Assembly (NCBI RefSeq): GCF_044797955.1
Contig: NZ_CP085211.1
Location: 2,426,684-2,490,683, forward strand
Length of the DNA stretch: 64,000 nt
Direction of reading: 5' to 3'
Source of the DNA: Idiomarina seosinensis_A
GTDB taxonomy: Bacteria > Pseudomonadota > Gammaproteobacteria > Enterobacterales > Alteromonadaceae
The notes below the pieces were generated by a model that saw nothing but the letters and a program-made list of their open reading frames with translations, was not told the DNA's origin and did no database searches. Of this stretch, positions 7,222-17,400 are shown one piece after another. Both the position numbers and the translations under genes were made by a program. Positions within the stretch are counted from its first letter, which is position 1; every line of letters begins with the position of its first letter.

Positions 7222-8778
7222 ATGAAACCAGTTGGATATGCTTACCTTAATCTGCATTACGATCTACGTCTACCAAAGCTCGGGGTGGAGGTTTATCAGG
7301 ACCCAAATGCCGAAAAAGAACAGTTGATCCAGTATGGTGGGAGCAAGCGAAAGGTGATTCCTGGCCATCTAAAATACGATGATAACCCCTATTCGCAGAT
7401 GCATGCGGCAATAAAAAACCAAGGCATTAGATTACATTTCTTTGCGGCAATTTATAAAAAAATTAATGTGACTGAATTTACGGCGTTTATTTTAGATAAA
7501 CCGACAAGTCAATATAATCGAGTGCTCTGGTTTCTGTACGAATGGCTAACTGGACAGAAACTTGACATCCCGGACTTAAAGTCGTCGAATTATATAAAGT
7601 TATTTGAGGACGAGTTCTACTACACCCTGGGAAATGGGCAGAAAGATAAAAGAACACGGGTTATTAACAACGCGCTAGGTACACCTGATTTTTGTCCGAC
7701 GATCCGAAAAACAACTGAGATAAGTCAGCTTGATGAGGCTGACGTTTATAAAACTGCATTTGCGAAAATGCAGCGCATCGGAGAGCAGCTATCAGTTGAT
7801 GTGATTGGGCGATCAGTTAATTACCTTTATACAAAAGAAACAAAGTCATCGACGGAGATAGAAAGAGAAAAGCCAAATCGACAGCGAATGCAAAGATTCC
7901 TGAATGCGATAAAAAATGTTGGCTTATATGAGTTGAACAAGCATTCGCTCATCAACGTTCAGAATCAAATTGTGGATGAGAAGTTTAAAGCGATAGATTA
8001 CCGTGAATCGGAAATTTATGTTGGTACAACGATTCAACGGTTTGGGAATCGAGATGAAGATGTTCATTACGTTGGTGCGAAACAAGAACACGTAGCAAGT
8101 ATGATGAATGGACTATTCAAGCTACACGAAAACTTGATGATCGATGGCTCAGTTCCCCCATTATTCCACGCAACTTTGATCTCATTCGGTGAAGTTTATA
8201 TTCACCCATTTGACGATGGAAATGGTCGCATTCATCGCTATCTGATTCATGACGTCATGAAGCATCGAGAACCAGAGCATAAGTTTATTATTCCGATATC
8301 TGCTGCGATCTTAAAGAACCAACAAAAATACGACCAGGTTCTTGAAACCATTTCAGTACCAATAATGGCGATGTTGGATTATGAATTCGATAATTCCAAT
8401 AGAATCATAATCAATAATGATATTGATTACATGTATCGCTTTCCGGACTACACCGAACATGTAAAGTTTGTATACGAGATGATGGATACAGCCATCTCCG
8501 ATGATCTACTAAAAGAAGTATGCTTACTTACCGTTTTCGACTGTTTGAAAAAATCTATCAACGAAAATGCGGATTTGCCGAATAATAAAATTGATATGGT
8601 TTTGTCGATTATTATTCAAAACGGTGGTGAAATTTCGAAGCGCAAACGTAAGCAATTAGAAGCTCTACTAGATGATCAGATTCTCAAAGAATTGCAGAAA
8701 CTGGCGACCCGCCTAATTGAAGAAATCAAGGATAAATTTGAAATTGATGTTGTTGCGGTGATGAATGAAGAGATTTAA
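7222..8778 (+). CDS. Fic-domain protein (probable AMP-transferase)
   Basis: The 518-residue protein carries the full Fic catalytic motif HPFDDGNGRIHR at 328-339, with the catalytic His, the acidic metal ligand and the anion-binding GNGR. Fic enzymes usually move AMP from ATP onto Ser, Thr or Tyr of target proteins. SSTEIER at 209-215 resembles the inhibitory helix motif (S/T)xxxE(G/N) that blocks ATP binding, but Arg replaces the usual Gly or Asn. The first 200 residues and the last 120 are not recognised; the C-terminus has a helical, possibly winged-helix character. The ribosome site aaagga precedes ATG 7222. The gene stands alone, without a small antitoxin partner, in A+T-rich island DNA. 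Confidence 0.85.
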   Translation: MKPVGYAYLNLHYDLRLPKLGVEVYQDPNAEKEQLIQYGGSKRKVIPGHLKYDDNPYSQMHAAIKNQGIRLHFFAAIYKKINVTEFTAFILDKPTSQYNRVLWFLYEWLTGQKLDIPDLKSSNYIKLFEDEFYYTLGNGQKDKRTRVINNALGTPDFCPTIRKTTEISQLDEADVYKTAFAKMQRIGEQLSVDVIGRSVNYLYTKETKSSTEIEREKPNRQRMQRFLNAIKNVGLYELNKHSLINVQNQIVDEKFKAIDYRESEIYVGTTIQRFGNRDEDVHYVGAKQEHVASMMNGLFKLHENLMIDGSVPPLFHATLISFGEVYIHPFDDGNGRIHRYLIHDVMKHREPEHKFIIPISAAILKNQQKYDQVLETISVPIMAMLDYEFDNSNRIIINNDIDYMYRFPDYTEHVKFVYEMMDTAISDDLLKEVCLLTVFDCLKKSINENADLPNNKIDMVLSIIIQNGGEISKRKRKQLEALLDDQILKELQKLATRLIEEIKDKFEIDVVAVMNEEI

Positions 8779-8891
8779 GCGCTAATAAACGGGACGGTAA
8801 ATGTTTCATGATTTTTGGTTAAGTATAAAAAAGCTGTCAATGGCCATTAATTTTGATCCACTTTTGGCCAATAAAATTGACCCACCTGCGA

Positions 8892-9635
8892 TCAGGTTTT
8901 GCTGACTTTTTCCTTCAGTCGATAGCTTTCTCCTCCAAGCATAAATATGTGTGAGTGATGGATGATCCGGTCGATGATCGGTACTGCAACATTGTCATCA
9001 TGGAAGAACTCACCCCAACTGGTAAAATCTTTGTTCGTCGTCAAGATGATAGACCGATACTCGTACAAGCTATTGATTAGCTGGAACAAGTTGTAACGCG
9101 ACTGCCTCGACATAGGTAAGTAACCCAGCTCATCAATGATAATGAGGTCATATTTGCTTAGCTGTGTGAGCCGCTTTTTCAGTTCGCCTTTCATTTCGGC
9201 AAGTTCAAGCTCTTCTACCAGCGTTAATGCGTTTCTGAACAGAACTTTGTATCCGGCCTGGATTGCCTCATGACCGATCCCAATGGCCAGGTGGGTCTTT
9301 CCCACACCCGGAGGGCCAATAAAAATGACGTTGTTGCGTTCATCGATAAAGCTAAAGTCAAGTAACCCATTGATTTGACGCTTGGTTACTGTGGTCTGGT
9401 GCCGATAATCAAATAAGTCGAGACGCTTTTCTTTTGGGAACTGCGCTTGTTTGTAATGGCGTTTTATTCGGTTTACGTTGCGCTGAGTGATTTCATGCGA
9501 TACTAACGACTCGGCGAAGCTTAAATAGGACTCTTCATTGGCTTCAGCCGTGGCCACCAGAGTGGCCAACTGGCCTGCTGCTGCACCCAGCCGTAGGCTA
9601 CGAAGCTGCTTAGCGATATTGTCTAACTGGTTCAC
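8892..9635 (-). CDS. istB: IS21 helper ATPase IstB (element A)
   Basis: The 247-residue AAA+ ATPase has Walker A GPPGVGKTHLAI, Walker B LIIIDELGYLPM and the usual C-terminal HHSHIFMLGGESYRLK. IstB oligomerises on target DNA and stimulates the IstA transposase. It overlaps istA by 4 bp (translational coupling), as is usual for IS21. It looks intact. Confidence 0.93.
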   Translation of the reverse strand: MNQLDNIAKQLRSLRLGAAAGQLATLVATAEANEESYLSFAESLVSHEITQRNVNRIKRHYKQAQFPKEKRLDLFDYRHQTTVTKRQINGLLDFSFIDERNNVIFIGPPGVGKTHLAIGIGHEAIQAGYKVLFRNALTLVEELELAEMKGELKKRLTQLSKYDLIIIDELGYLPMSRQSRYNLFQLINSLYEYRSIILTTNKDFTSWGEFFHDDNVAVPIIDRIIHHSHIFMLGGESYRLKEKVSKT

Positions 9636-11131
9636 GATAGGCTCCGCTGCGCGTTAACATGACTGATGCCTCGGTACATACTTAAGTCGATGCTCACCGG
9701 ACTATCCGCCTCATCATCAGCCATACGCCCGCGCTGCTCGGCGCTGAGCCATGCATCGATATGGTCACGCATCTTGCTGGCGGTTAAGTCTTCACGCTCG
9801 AGCAAGTGAGCTGTAAGTGCCTCGGGCAATTCTCCGTAGTGCTTTAATACATCCAGAGCACCGCGTAATTGGTCTTTATAAAACCGAGGCATGGTTACTT
9901 TGAACTGTGCCGCAATTGCACAGCCAACATCGATACCGAGACGTTCATTGAGACATGCTTCAAGCGCTTCTGCCGCCTGAGTTTTATCGCGGTAATGGTC
10001 ACGGTTTTTGATAATAAGACCTTTATCAAGGCTGACAGTATGCTGGCCAATAAGCTCACTGGTGGCAGGATCGAGCAAGAGCAGTTGGCCATTGGCCTCA
10101 CTGACACCAACCCGGCTTTGTTGCCATTCCATAGGCACCGAGTACTTGTTCGAGACCCAGGATATCAACCCCGTTTTGTCGACTTTTCGTGTTTGCATGG
10201 GCGTGTTGTCTAAACTGCCCATCGCTGCGTTATAGTGGTTCATGAATGACCGCTCCGAGCGGTCATAATAGCTCTGCGGCCGCTCTTTGGTGGTGCCATG
10301 CACTCGGATGTTGGCTACTTCATTCAGCCAATCAAGGGTATAAGCCCGAAGCTCTGCTTCACTGCGGAACGACTCACCATACAGGCAGTCTTGTTTGACG
10401 TATTTAACTGCTGCTTCAACCTTACCTTTGCTCTCCGGATCAAAGCCCTCACAAGCATGAATATGGAATGATGCCGCCGTGGCATAATGCGCGAAGCGTT
10501 GATTGAGTTTGAGCTCGCGATATTCTTCGCTCAGTACCACCAACTTAGTTTGGTCGTAAACGCACTCTTCGGTGACACCGCCGAAGTAGCGAAACGCTTC
10601 GTCATGCATCTCAATAAAGCGCTGCGTATTCAGGGGCTGCAAGGAAAGGCCTACATACATAAGGCGGCTGTATGAGAGCACAAATGCAACAAAGTAAACC
10701 GTGTGTGGCTTACCATTTATGAGTACGCCACGAAGCTCGCCGGGATCGACCTGGCACTGCACACCGGGAACAGTTTCGATGATCGGTTCATAATAACGAT
10801 ACTGACCGACAGCAACCTCTGCTTTTAGATTTTGTACGTAACGGCGCATGCTGCGCTCAGAGATCGGTAATTTACCAACCTTTCTGGTTAAGCGGCGCAT
10901 AAGCTTTACTGCGGACAACTTGGGGTAATCTTTAAGCTGGTTAATCAGGTAATCACGATAGGCATCAAGCCACTTTTCACGCGAGGTATCTTCCATCATG
11001 ACGCTGATGCCTTGAACGTCCATCGTTAAATATTTTTTCACGGTGTTGCGCGAAATACCCAACTCACGGCTAATTGCACGAATTGATAGCCCCCGGCCTT
11101 TGTCGTGCATCGCTTTTATTTTGTGTATCAC
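9632..11131 (-). CDS. istA: IS21-family transposase IstA (element A)
   Basis: An N-terminal helix-turn-helix (SIRAISRELGISRNTVKKYL) is followed by a DDE integrase core (QCQVDPGEL for the first Asp, VYDQTKLVV for the second, and SKGKVEAAVKYVK with the Glu) and a C-terminal domain. The start was placed at GTG 11131, which has aaggag six bases upstream. A TTG fifteen bases earlier would lie on that ribosome site. The product is about 499 residues, normal for IstA, and appears functional. Confidence 0.92.
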   Translation of the reverse strand: MIHKIKAMHDKGRGLSIRAISRELGISRNTVKKYLTMDVQGISVMMEDTSREKWLDAYRDYLINQLKDYPKLSAVKLMRRLTRKVGKLPISERSMRRYVQNLKAEVAVGQYRYYEPIIETVPGVQCQVDPGELRGVLINGKPHTVYFVAFVLSYSRLMYVGLSLQPLNTQRFIEMHDEAFRYFGGVTEECVYDQTKLVVLSEEYRELKLNQRFAHYATAASFHIHACEGFDPESKGKVEAAVKYVKQDCLYGESFRSEAELRAYTLDWLNEVANIRVHGTTKERPQSYYDRSERSFMNHYNAAMGSLDNTPMQTRKVDKTGLISWVSNKYSVPMEWQQSRVGVSEANGQLLLLDPATSELIGQHTVSLDKGLIIKNRDHYRDKTQAAEALEACLNERLGIDVGCAIAAQFKVTMPRFYKDQLRGALDVLKHYGELPEALTAHLLEREDLTASKMRDHIDAWLSAEQRGRMADDEADSPVSIDLSMYRGISHVNAQRSLS

Positions 11132-11264
11132 TGTCCACTCCTTCAACGTGCCGTCCCCGCTTTGCTAGTTGAGCTGAGAACGGTACAGAAAAATATGGCC
11201 GAAGCCACGAAAAGTGGATCAAAATTAATGGCCGAAAGTGGGTCAGTTTAGTTGGCCATTAACA

Positions 11265-11724
11265 ACTCCCGAGCTATGTCATATAAGTGTTCAAGAAACT
11301 GCTGCTTGTACTGCTTGCGGCCAATGATATCCCAGGCACGTTTAACGAATGTTTGTTGCTTATAACGAGTTATCGCTAGTGGTGTTGGAAATTTTAGTAA
11401 AAATTGACAAAACCACTCAGCCCTCGAGGCATGTAGAAATTGCTCGGCCTCAGGAAAATAAAGAGTTAAGTAATGATTTACTAAACTATTCAAGCAACGC
11501 GTCCTGGCAATTGTTATCTGATGATAGGTATTAGATATCTCCTGAATATCCATAGTGCTTGCTATCAGAGGATCGTAAAACGGTTTAGACAACCCGGATG
11601 CGAGTAGGTAAAGGATAACTTTGCTATCTTTGCGGTCATTCTTGTCCCAGGTGTTATAAAGCATTTCTCTTGCTCGGGCACATGATAACGACGATACTAA
11701 ATGACAGTTGACTCCTTGCTGACT
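11265..11724 (-). pseudogene. IS110-family transposase, middle fragment
   Basis: This stretch translates to SQQGVNCHLVSSLSCAR, then YNTWDKNDRKDSKVILYLL and on to FLEHLYDIARELL, the central part of an IS110-family DEDD transposase. It continues exactly the N-terminal fragment at 13682-13918: the residues on both sides of insertion sequence B join as AYWLSQQGV. At its other end it is cut by insertion sequence A, and the conserved C-terminal Tnp domain is absent. The gene is therefore interrupted twice and truncated. Confidence 0.85.
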
Positions 11725-11794
11725 TGTCAACGGCAGTTTAAATTTGACCCCCTTTGGGGTTAATTCGGCAATCTAATTTTGACCCCCCTTGGGG

Positions 11795-12571
11795 TTAAAT
11801 TTCACCGAGTATCGGTGCAATACCTATCTTCTTTTTGTCCTTCAACCGATAGCTCTCACCACTAATTTGAATCACATGGCAATGGTGCAACAGGCGGTCT
11901 AGCATCGCGGCTGTTAATGTTGTGTCGTTCGCGAATGCACCTGCCCACTGGCTAAACGGTAAGTTGCTGGTCAGTAATGTGCTGCCGCGTTCATAGCGTT
12001 TTGCTACCACGTTAAAGAACAGATTTGCTTCCTCGCGGCCGAACGGTAGGTAGCCGATTTCATCGATGATGAGCAACTTTGGACTCATTACAACGCGCTG
12101 TAGGTACGTTTTTAGCTTGCCTTGATTATGCGCTGTCGCCAGTTGCAGCATCAGATCTGCCGCGGTTATAAAGCGCACTTTCGTGCTGGCCATGATGGCC
12201 TTGTACCCAAGCGCAATGGCCAGGTGCGTTTTACCCACGCCACTTGGCCCGAGCATTACTACGTTCTCATGCCGTTCGATAAAGCTCAGGCCAGACAGCT
12301 CTGTCAGCTGTGCTTTGGGTACGCCGCTGGCGAAGTTAAAATCATACTCCTCAAGCGTTTTTATGTTTGGTAAGCCAGCGAACTTGAGCAGAGTCGCCTT
12401 GGTGCGTTGTGTTTTGGCTTTAAGCTCTTCAGCTAAGAGCTTCTCGATGAAGTCCGCATACGAGCCCTCTTGGGCGATGTGATGCTCAGCTATCGATGGC
12501 CAAGCTTCGGGCAAGGCGTATAAACCAAGTTGCCGGCAAGCATCGGCAATGCGCTCAGACTGTAAGTTCAT
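11795..12571 (-). CDS. istB: IS21 helper ATPase IstB (element B)
   Basis: The 258-residue AAA+ ATPase has Walker A GPSGVGKTHLAI, Walker B LLIIDEIGYLPF and the C-terminal HHCHVIQISGESYRLK. The start MNLQSERIAD at 12571 overlaps the istA end by 17 bp. An in-frame ATG ten codons earlier is possible but adds residues not typical of the family. It differs from element A's IstB throughout (for example LDRLLHHCHV against IDRIIHHSHI), so the two elements are different IS21 members, not copies. Confidence 0.92.
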   Translation of the reverse strand: MNLQSERIADACRQLGLYALPEAWPSIAEHHIAQEGSYADFIEKLLAEELKAKTQRTKATLLKFAGLPNIKTLEEYDFNFASGVPKAQLTELSGLSFIERHENVVMLGPSGVGKTHLAIALGYKAIMASTKVRFITAADLMLQLATAHNQGKLKTYLQRVVMSPKLLIIDEIGYLPFGREEANLFFNVVAKRYERGSTLLTSNLPFSQWAGAFANDTTLTAAMLDRLLHHCHVIQISGESYRLKDKKKIGIAPILGEI

Positions 12572-13589
12572 GGCCACCTCGCAACATCTGGTCATAGACA
12601 CTGAGCGGATGCTGCAGGCTCTCGTAAGGGGTTGGCACGCAACGCGATGCTTGAGGCTGGTACACGCTGCCGATCTTCACCGGCAACGGCAATAACGCCT
12701 CTTGCTCCATTATTAAGCGCTGGTTTGGGACGTCTCCGGTCGTACCATGTACTCGTGCATTTGCCACCTGCGTCAGCCAGCGACCGACATAGCCATTCGC
12801 GGTCTGCACATCTAGGCGTAAGCCTGAGGTTCTTAAAGTAGCCTGCAGCGGCACAACGAAGCTTGATTTAAGGTAACGGTTAAAGCGCTCAACTTTGCCT
12901 TTAGTTTTCGCCCGATAGGGACGACAAACGCGCGGATTAAAACCGAAGTCCTGAGCAGTTGATAGAAGCTTCGGGTTCCAGCGATGCTCTCCGTCTGAAT
13001 AAGCGTCTCGCTCAATCATGATGGTCTTAGCGTTATCGAAAAGCACTTCGTGTGGCACACCACCGAAGAAGTCGAAGCTATGCTCAAGGCCGTCGATCCA
13101 GGCTTCTGTGCGCTCGTTATCATAAAACCTGACATAACTTGCACGTGAATAACCCAGCGTCGCCACGAAGGCTTTTAGTGCGTGGGTTCCACGGCGAATA
13201 ATGGTGAAATCTACCTGTAGCTGCTTACCTGGCTCGGTTTCAAAACGTACTAGTGGATCGGCAGCCTGCTTTGGTTTAAACGTGGCGACATACTCACTGA
13301 GTATCCTGATTTTTCCTTGGTATCCACGAGCCAGTATCTCTTCGTAGAGCACGGCTGCTGGTATCCAATCTGGATGAGCGGCTTTGATTCGCGACTGAAT
13401 ATAGTCTTTGAAGGGGTCAAGCTTGCTCGGCCGCACAACACTGCGTTGGTACACCGGCGCACTCTCAGTTTGCTGCAGATATTTTTTAACGGTGTTGCGG
13501 GCCAGGCCGGTTTCGCGCGCTATCCCTTTAATCGACTTACCTTGGTGTTTGAGTACTTTAATGGTCACAACCATCTCCTGAGTTAACAT
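12555..13589 (-). CDS. istA: IS21-family transposase IstA (element B)
   Basis: The 344-residue transposase has an N-terminal helix-turn-helix (SIKGIARETGLARNTVKKYL), then the DDE core: LQVDFTIIR, FDNAKTIMI and AKTKGKVERFNRYLK. The start was set at ATG 13589 (MLTQEMVV), which has aagagg nine bases upstream; the longer TTG version at 13610 includes that ribosome site. It is shorter than element A's IstA because the C-terminal domain is small, as in the IS408-like branch of IS21. It appears intact. Confidence 0.9.
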   Translation of the reverse strand: MLTQEMVVTIKVLKHQGKSIKGIARETGLARNTVKKYLQQTESAPVYQRSVVRPSKLDPFKDYIQSRIKAAHPDWIPAAVLYEEILARGYQGKIRILSEYVATFKPKQAADPLVRFETEPGKQLQVDFTIIRRGTHALKAFVATLGYSRASYVRFYDNERTEAWIDGLEHSFDFFGGVPHEVLFDNAKTIMIERDAYSDGEHRWNPKLLSTAQDFGFNPRVCRPYRAKTKGKVERFNRYLKSSFVVPLQATLRTSGLRLDVQTANGYVGRWLTQVANARVHGTTGDVPNQRLIMEQEALLPLPVKIGSVYQPQASRCVPTPYESLQHPLSVYDQMLRGGHELTV

Positions 13590-13681
13590 CGAAAGCGGCC
13601 TCTTGAGCAAAACCGCTAGTTTACTTCAGGGGGTCAATTTTCAGTTGCCGTTAGGGGGTCATTTTTACACTGCCGGTAACA

Positions 13682-13918
13682 ACTTAGCCAGTACGCGATA
13701 TTGCGATGATAATCAGACGTTGGCTCAAACCCAACAATAATCCTGGAGGGTTCAACCTTTGCAAGCGAAAGTAGCCGCTGATAGCCCTCTAACGTATTGG
13801 TAATACGCACTGAAATGGTTTTACCCGACGGTAATTGAATGAGCGCATCGTGGTGCTTTTTAGCAATATCCAGTGCAATCAATGTGTCATTTGTACTATT
13901 GTGTGAGATGTCAGCCAT
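13682..13918 (-). pseudogene. IS110-family transposase, N-terminal fragment
   Basis: The first 79 residues of an IS110-family transposase: ALDIAKKHHDALIQL holds the first catalytic Asp, and IIVGFEPTSDYHRNIAYWL the Glu of the DEDD (RuvC-like) fold. It breaks off at insertion sequence B and resumes at 11724. The ATG at 13918 follows ggagaaac. No IS110 terminus could be fixed upstream. Confidence 0.85.
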
Positions 13919-14016
13919 TGTTGTTTCTCCACTTGTTGATTGGTCATTACAAGTAATAGAAAATGGCTGACATTCTTTACAGCTTTATTTGTTAAAGAGC
14001 GATACTCAATAGGTAC

Positions 14017-14292
14017 CATGGGCCAGAGTATATCTCGGCCGAGTTAACAAGTTGGGCAGAGAAGCAAAAAATAACGCTGCTTTATATCCAGCCCGGCAAG
14101 CCCACTCAGAATGCTTACATCGAACGTTTTAACCGAACAGTTCGTCATGAATGGCTGGATTTACACATGTTCGAGAGCGTTGAGCAGGCACAAAAACTTG
14201 CTACTGAGTGGCTTTGGATTTATAACAACGAAAGGCCGAATACGGCCATTGGCGGCATCCCGCCCAAATATTTAACGCAAGCGGTTCACTAA
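14017..14292 (+). pseudogene. IS3-family transposase OrfB, C-terminal stump
   Basis: This open stretch translates to GPEYISAELTSWAEKQKI, then YIQPGKPTQNAYIERFNRTV, WIYNNERPNTAIGGIPP and a stop. It is the end of the DDE integrase core of IS3-family OrfB, including the catalytic Glu in YIERFNR. There is no start and about two thirds of OrfB and all of OrfA are missing. It lies on the strand opposite to the other IS genes. Confidence 0.85.
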
Positions 14293-14340
14293 TTCTACGA
14301 ATAACTGCTGCTGAAAATGGGGGGATTACAATTGTGCCTC

Positions 14341-14395
14341 AGGTGGGTCAATTTTAAATTGCCGTTAGTGGGTCAGTTTTACATTGCCGGTGACA
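14341..14395. repeat. solo IS21-type terminal end
   Basis: Read from 14395 leftward the sequence is tgtcaccggcaatg, then tgacccactaacggcaat and tgacccacc. This has the same double-unit layout as the ends of elements A and B but a sequence equal to neither. No istA or istB belongs to it, so it is a relic of a third IS21 element. It lies 29 bp from the 3' end of dptH. Confidence 0.7.
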
Positions 14396-14424
14396 GTCTA
14401 GCTAGTTACCCTCAAACTAATCTT

Positions 14425-17400
14425 TTAAACGCCTGACGAATTTTTCAGTGCCTTACTAATATCTGCTACTCTGCCACACTGTACTCGGCGTGTAGCACTT
14501 TGAGATTTGAAAATCGAATCTCCTTTACCTATCAACGCTTCTGCGCCAGATTGTTCGATAATTACCTTACTTTCGTTGTACCCCTTAACTCTGAGGGCAA
14601 TTTGAGCTGGTAAATTTGATCTCAAAGAAGTGCTAATAACTTCTGCTGAAGGCTTTTGCGTTGCGACTATTAAATGTATACCTGCTGAGCGTCCTTTCTG
14701 GGCTATACGTTTTACCACATCCTCGAACTCTTTCTTAAAAGACTTCTCAGCTGTTATATCCGCATACTCGTCTACCACTACAACCATCCAAGGTAGCTTT
14801 GTTTCTGAGAACTGATTAAATGTAGCTAAGTCAGGAATTCGTTGTCGCTTTTCTCGTGTAAGTGCTTTAAATGCAACAAATCTCGACTGCATTTCTTTAA
14901 CTGCTTTTTGAAGTAAATGCATTGCCTCATCTTCAAACATGGCAATATCTTCTTTAACGAACGCTGAATCCTGATACATCTCCATTTCGGTGCCTTTAGG
15001 ATCTATGAGCAGAAGTTCAATTTCAGCTTGTTTGTAGAATTTATTCATTCCACATAAAATAGTATGTAGAGCTTCAGACTTACCACTTCCTGTAGTTCCG
15101 CCAATCAGCAAATGTGGCGAATCACTATCCGAAAAATGAATATCTACCCTGGATCCAAATCTATCAATACCAATTGGTACAGTTAATTTAGCAGCCTCAG
15201 GCTGGAAATTTATCCAAAGATCTTCTGAAGTTACAAAATACCTTTCATCTTCACTCTTAGGTACATCAATATTTATCATGCCTCCCCCGATCGAAAAGTG
15301 AATTGATTGGTCTTCTTCAAGCTTCAGATACAGCTTAAGCGCGTCGTGCTTGGCTTCAATTTCCTTTGGATTAGTTCCGGCATATCTAATCCTGTAGAGA
15401 AATGATGATGGGCCTTCAATAACAGCTTGCTCTTCCCATTTAACAGCTTCGATAGGCAGGCTTAACCTCCTGGATAAAATGTCGAGTATTTGCTGATATC
15501 TCTTCTTAAGATCAGTCTCGCTGTCGACATAGCTTTGTTCAGGTTGCCTCGATGGCACTTCTGGCTCAACTGGGTATGTTTTTTCATTATGTGGTAGCTC
15601 TTCCTCTTCATTATCAATACCCGGGTTGGTTTGCGTATAGTTGGGAGCAGGAGACACTAGGTCACTCCCTTGAAAGTTAGGAAGATAACTTTCAATCAGG
15701 GATGAACATATATTACTCAGCTCCTCCTCAGCTAGTGGTGCATTTTTATTAAATGAATCGACAATTCCCTTCATCCCGATTTTTATTCGCCAGATTCGTG
15801 GATCGTCCGTGTCCTGCTCGACTGAATTGTCAAAATTTCCGGAAGTCACGGTCTGGACCGTAAGTCCTGACAAAAATGTCAGATCATAATCGCCATTTCG
15901 AAAGGCTTCTCCTACTACAATATCGAATTTCTTTAACTTTTCAGACTCTTCCCCATAACTCGAAACAGCCCTATCACCTGAGTTTCTTATCGCCTTAAGA
16001 AGTTGATTTCTCCATAGCTCAGAATCGTGTTTATGCTCGACTTGTTCACTACTTAAAAAGTTTTCCAATAAGTTCAGTGTAGACTTCACCTGAACAACAG
16101 CGTGCTCAACAAAATTTGGATCTTTGCGAAGCTTACTCTCGAGCACAATCACGCTTACTTTTAGCCTTGTACCAGATGTATCAAAAACAACTTTTAGCAT
16201 ATCGGCTCGAGTTGATGAATCTCCGCCACTAAACCAATCCTTATAGGAATCTAGTGACAGCCATGCTGTATATCCATTCTCAGGTACTGAGGATTGCAGC
16301 TGATCAACAGCTTTTCTAGCTACAGACAATCCAAGTATTTCTTCGGAAACCCGAGCAACCCCCAATGCATCTAGCGCTAACTCTGGTGTGATCTCACGAG
16401 CACTTTCATAAACTCCACGAGAAATACATTCCAGAGATTGAGGGCACTTTATACCAGCATCGCTGAAAATAGCTGATAACTTTTTCTCCAGCCGGCTCAG
16501 GATAAAATTCTTACCTGAACTTGACGATACAATTATAGAATAATTCCCGCCCAGCCCAATACCATCCTTAAAAGATATAATTTCGGGCTTGTTTCGCAAA
16601 AACTCGAGCTGCTCTCTCTTTAAGTATCTTTCAGCAGTAATCACCCAATGTGATGATTCATGAAGCACTTCGAATAGCGAAGCATGTTCTTCAAAATTGA
16701 TTTTCTTTTCATAATAATCACATCCGTCACCATCAGAAGATACTGGAGCCAAGTCCTTCTGCCTAGTAACCAGAGTTGACCAAGTGTCTAACAAGTCATC
16801 TCTTTTTTCCGGTTTCAGCAAAACAGAAATTTTGGATCGCCCACTATCTCTTACTGTTACAGGTGCATCATAAAGCGGCTTAAACTTCATTTCGGAGGAC
16901 AACGCTTCCTCTTTCGCTACTGCCCTATGAAACTCGTCGCCTCCTTCGAGCAGCTGAGGAATGACTGCGATATCGGTTTCTAAGTCTTTTAGCCGTTTTT
17001 TTAATTCTGAAAAATCTGTCCTAAATTCGAAAAGCCTCAACTCTAAGCTTGGGAACAGAGCGCCATCATGAGCGAACCTGCTCTCGACGTCCGTTTGGTC
17101 AAAATGCTCCATCGCGCTTGCAAAATTACTCTTTAACGTGACTAGGTTCACTGTTACTTTTATTGATGCGAATTCGCCCTTTCTCAGGGAACTTATTAGT
17201 TTTGAGCAAAATGATGCATCTCGCTTAGAGACAACTGTCAGCGATAATCCATCAACTTTGTGCGGATGATGGTGAAGGTACTGTCTCACTTTGCCACAAA
17301 CTTCGTTTAATATTGATTCAGGCGATATTGTGAAAAAATCATTGGAAGAAGACTCAATTGGAACCATATATTCGCCCCAGCCTTTTTCAGAATGTGATTC

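Larger units (their letters stand above)
8835..11264 (-). mobile_element. IS21-family insertion sequence A
   Basis: A 2430-bp element with istA and istB on the minus strand. Its ends are tgtcaatggcc at 8835 and, read inward from the other side, tgttaatggcc at 11264. Each end repeats a ggccatta-attttgatccac type unit and a ggcca-tgaccca unit, the multiple terminal repeats typical of IS21. The left flank (aaaagc) and right flank (actccc) do not match, so there is no target duplication. The right end sits inside an IS110-family transposase gene whose C-terminal part is missing on the other side. This suggests that an adjacent deletion followed insertion. Confidence 0.85.
11725..13681 (-). mobile_element. 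IS21-family insertion sequence B
   Basis: A roughly 1957-bp element within the IS110-family transposase gene. The ends are tgtcaacggcag at 11725 and, inward from 13681, tgttaccggcag. Each end carries two copies of a unit ending in tgaccccc. The flanks share act(t) at 11722-11725 and 13682-13685, consistent with a 3-4 bp target duplication, and removing the element restores the IS110 reading frame. It encodes istA and istB on the minus strand and differs clearly in sequence from element A. Confidence 0.85.

Noticed and set aside
13987..14003. A complete rRNA leader or antitermination site in the island
   Set aside because: Only a boxA-like string is present; no rrn promoter or rRNA sequence lies nearby.
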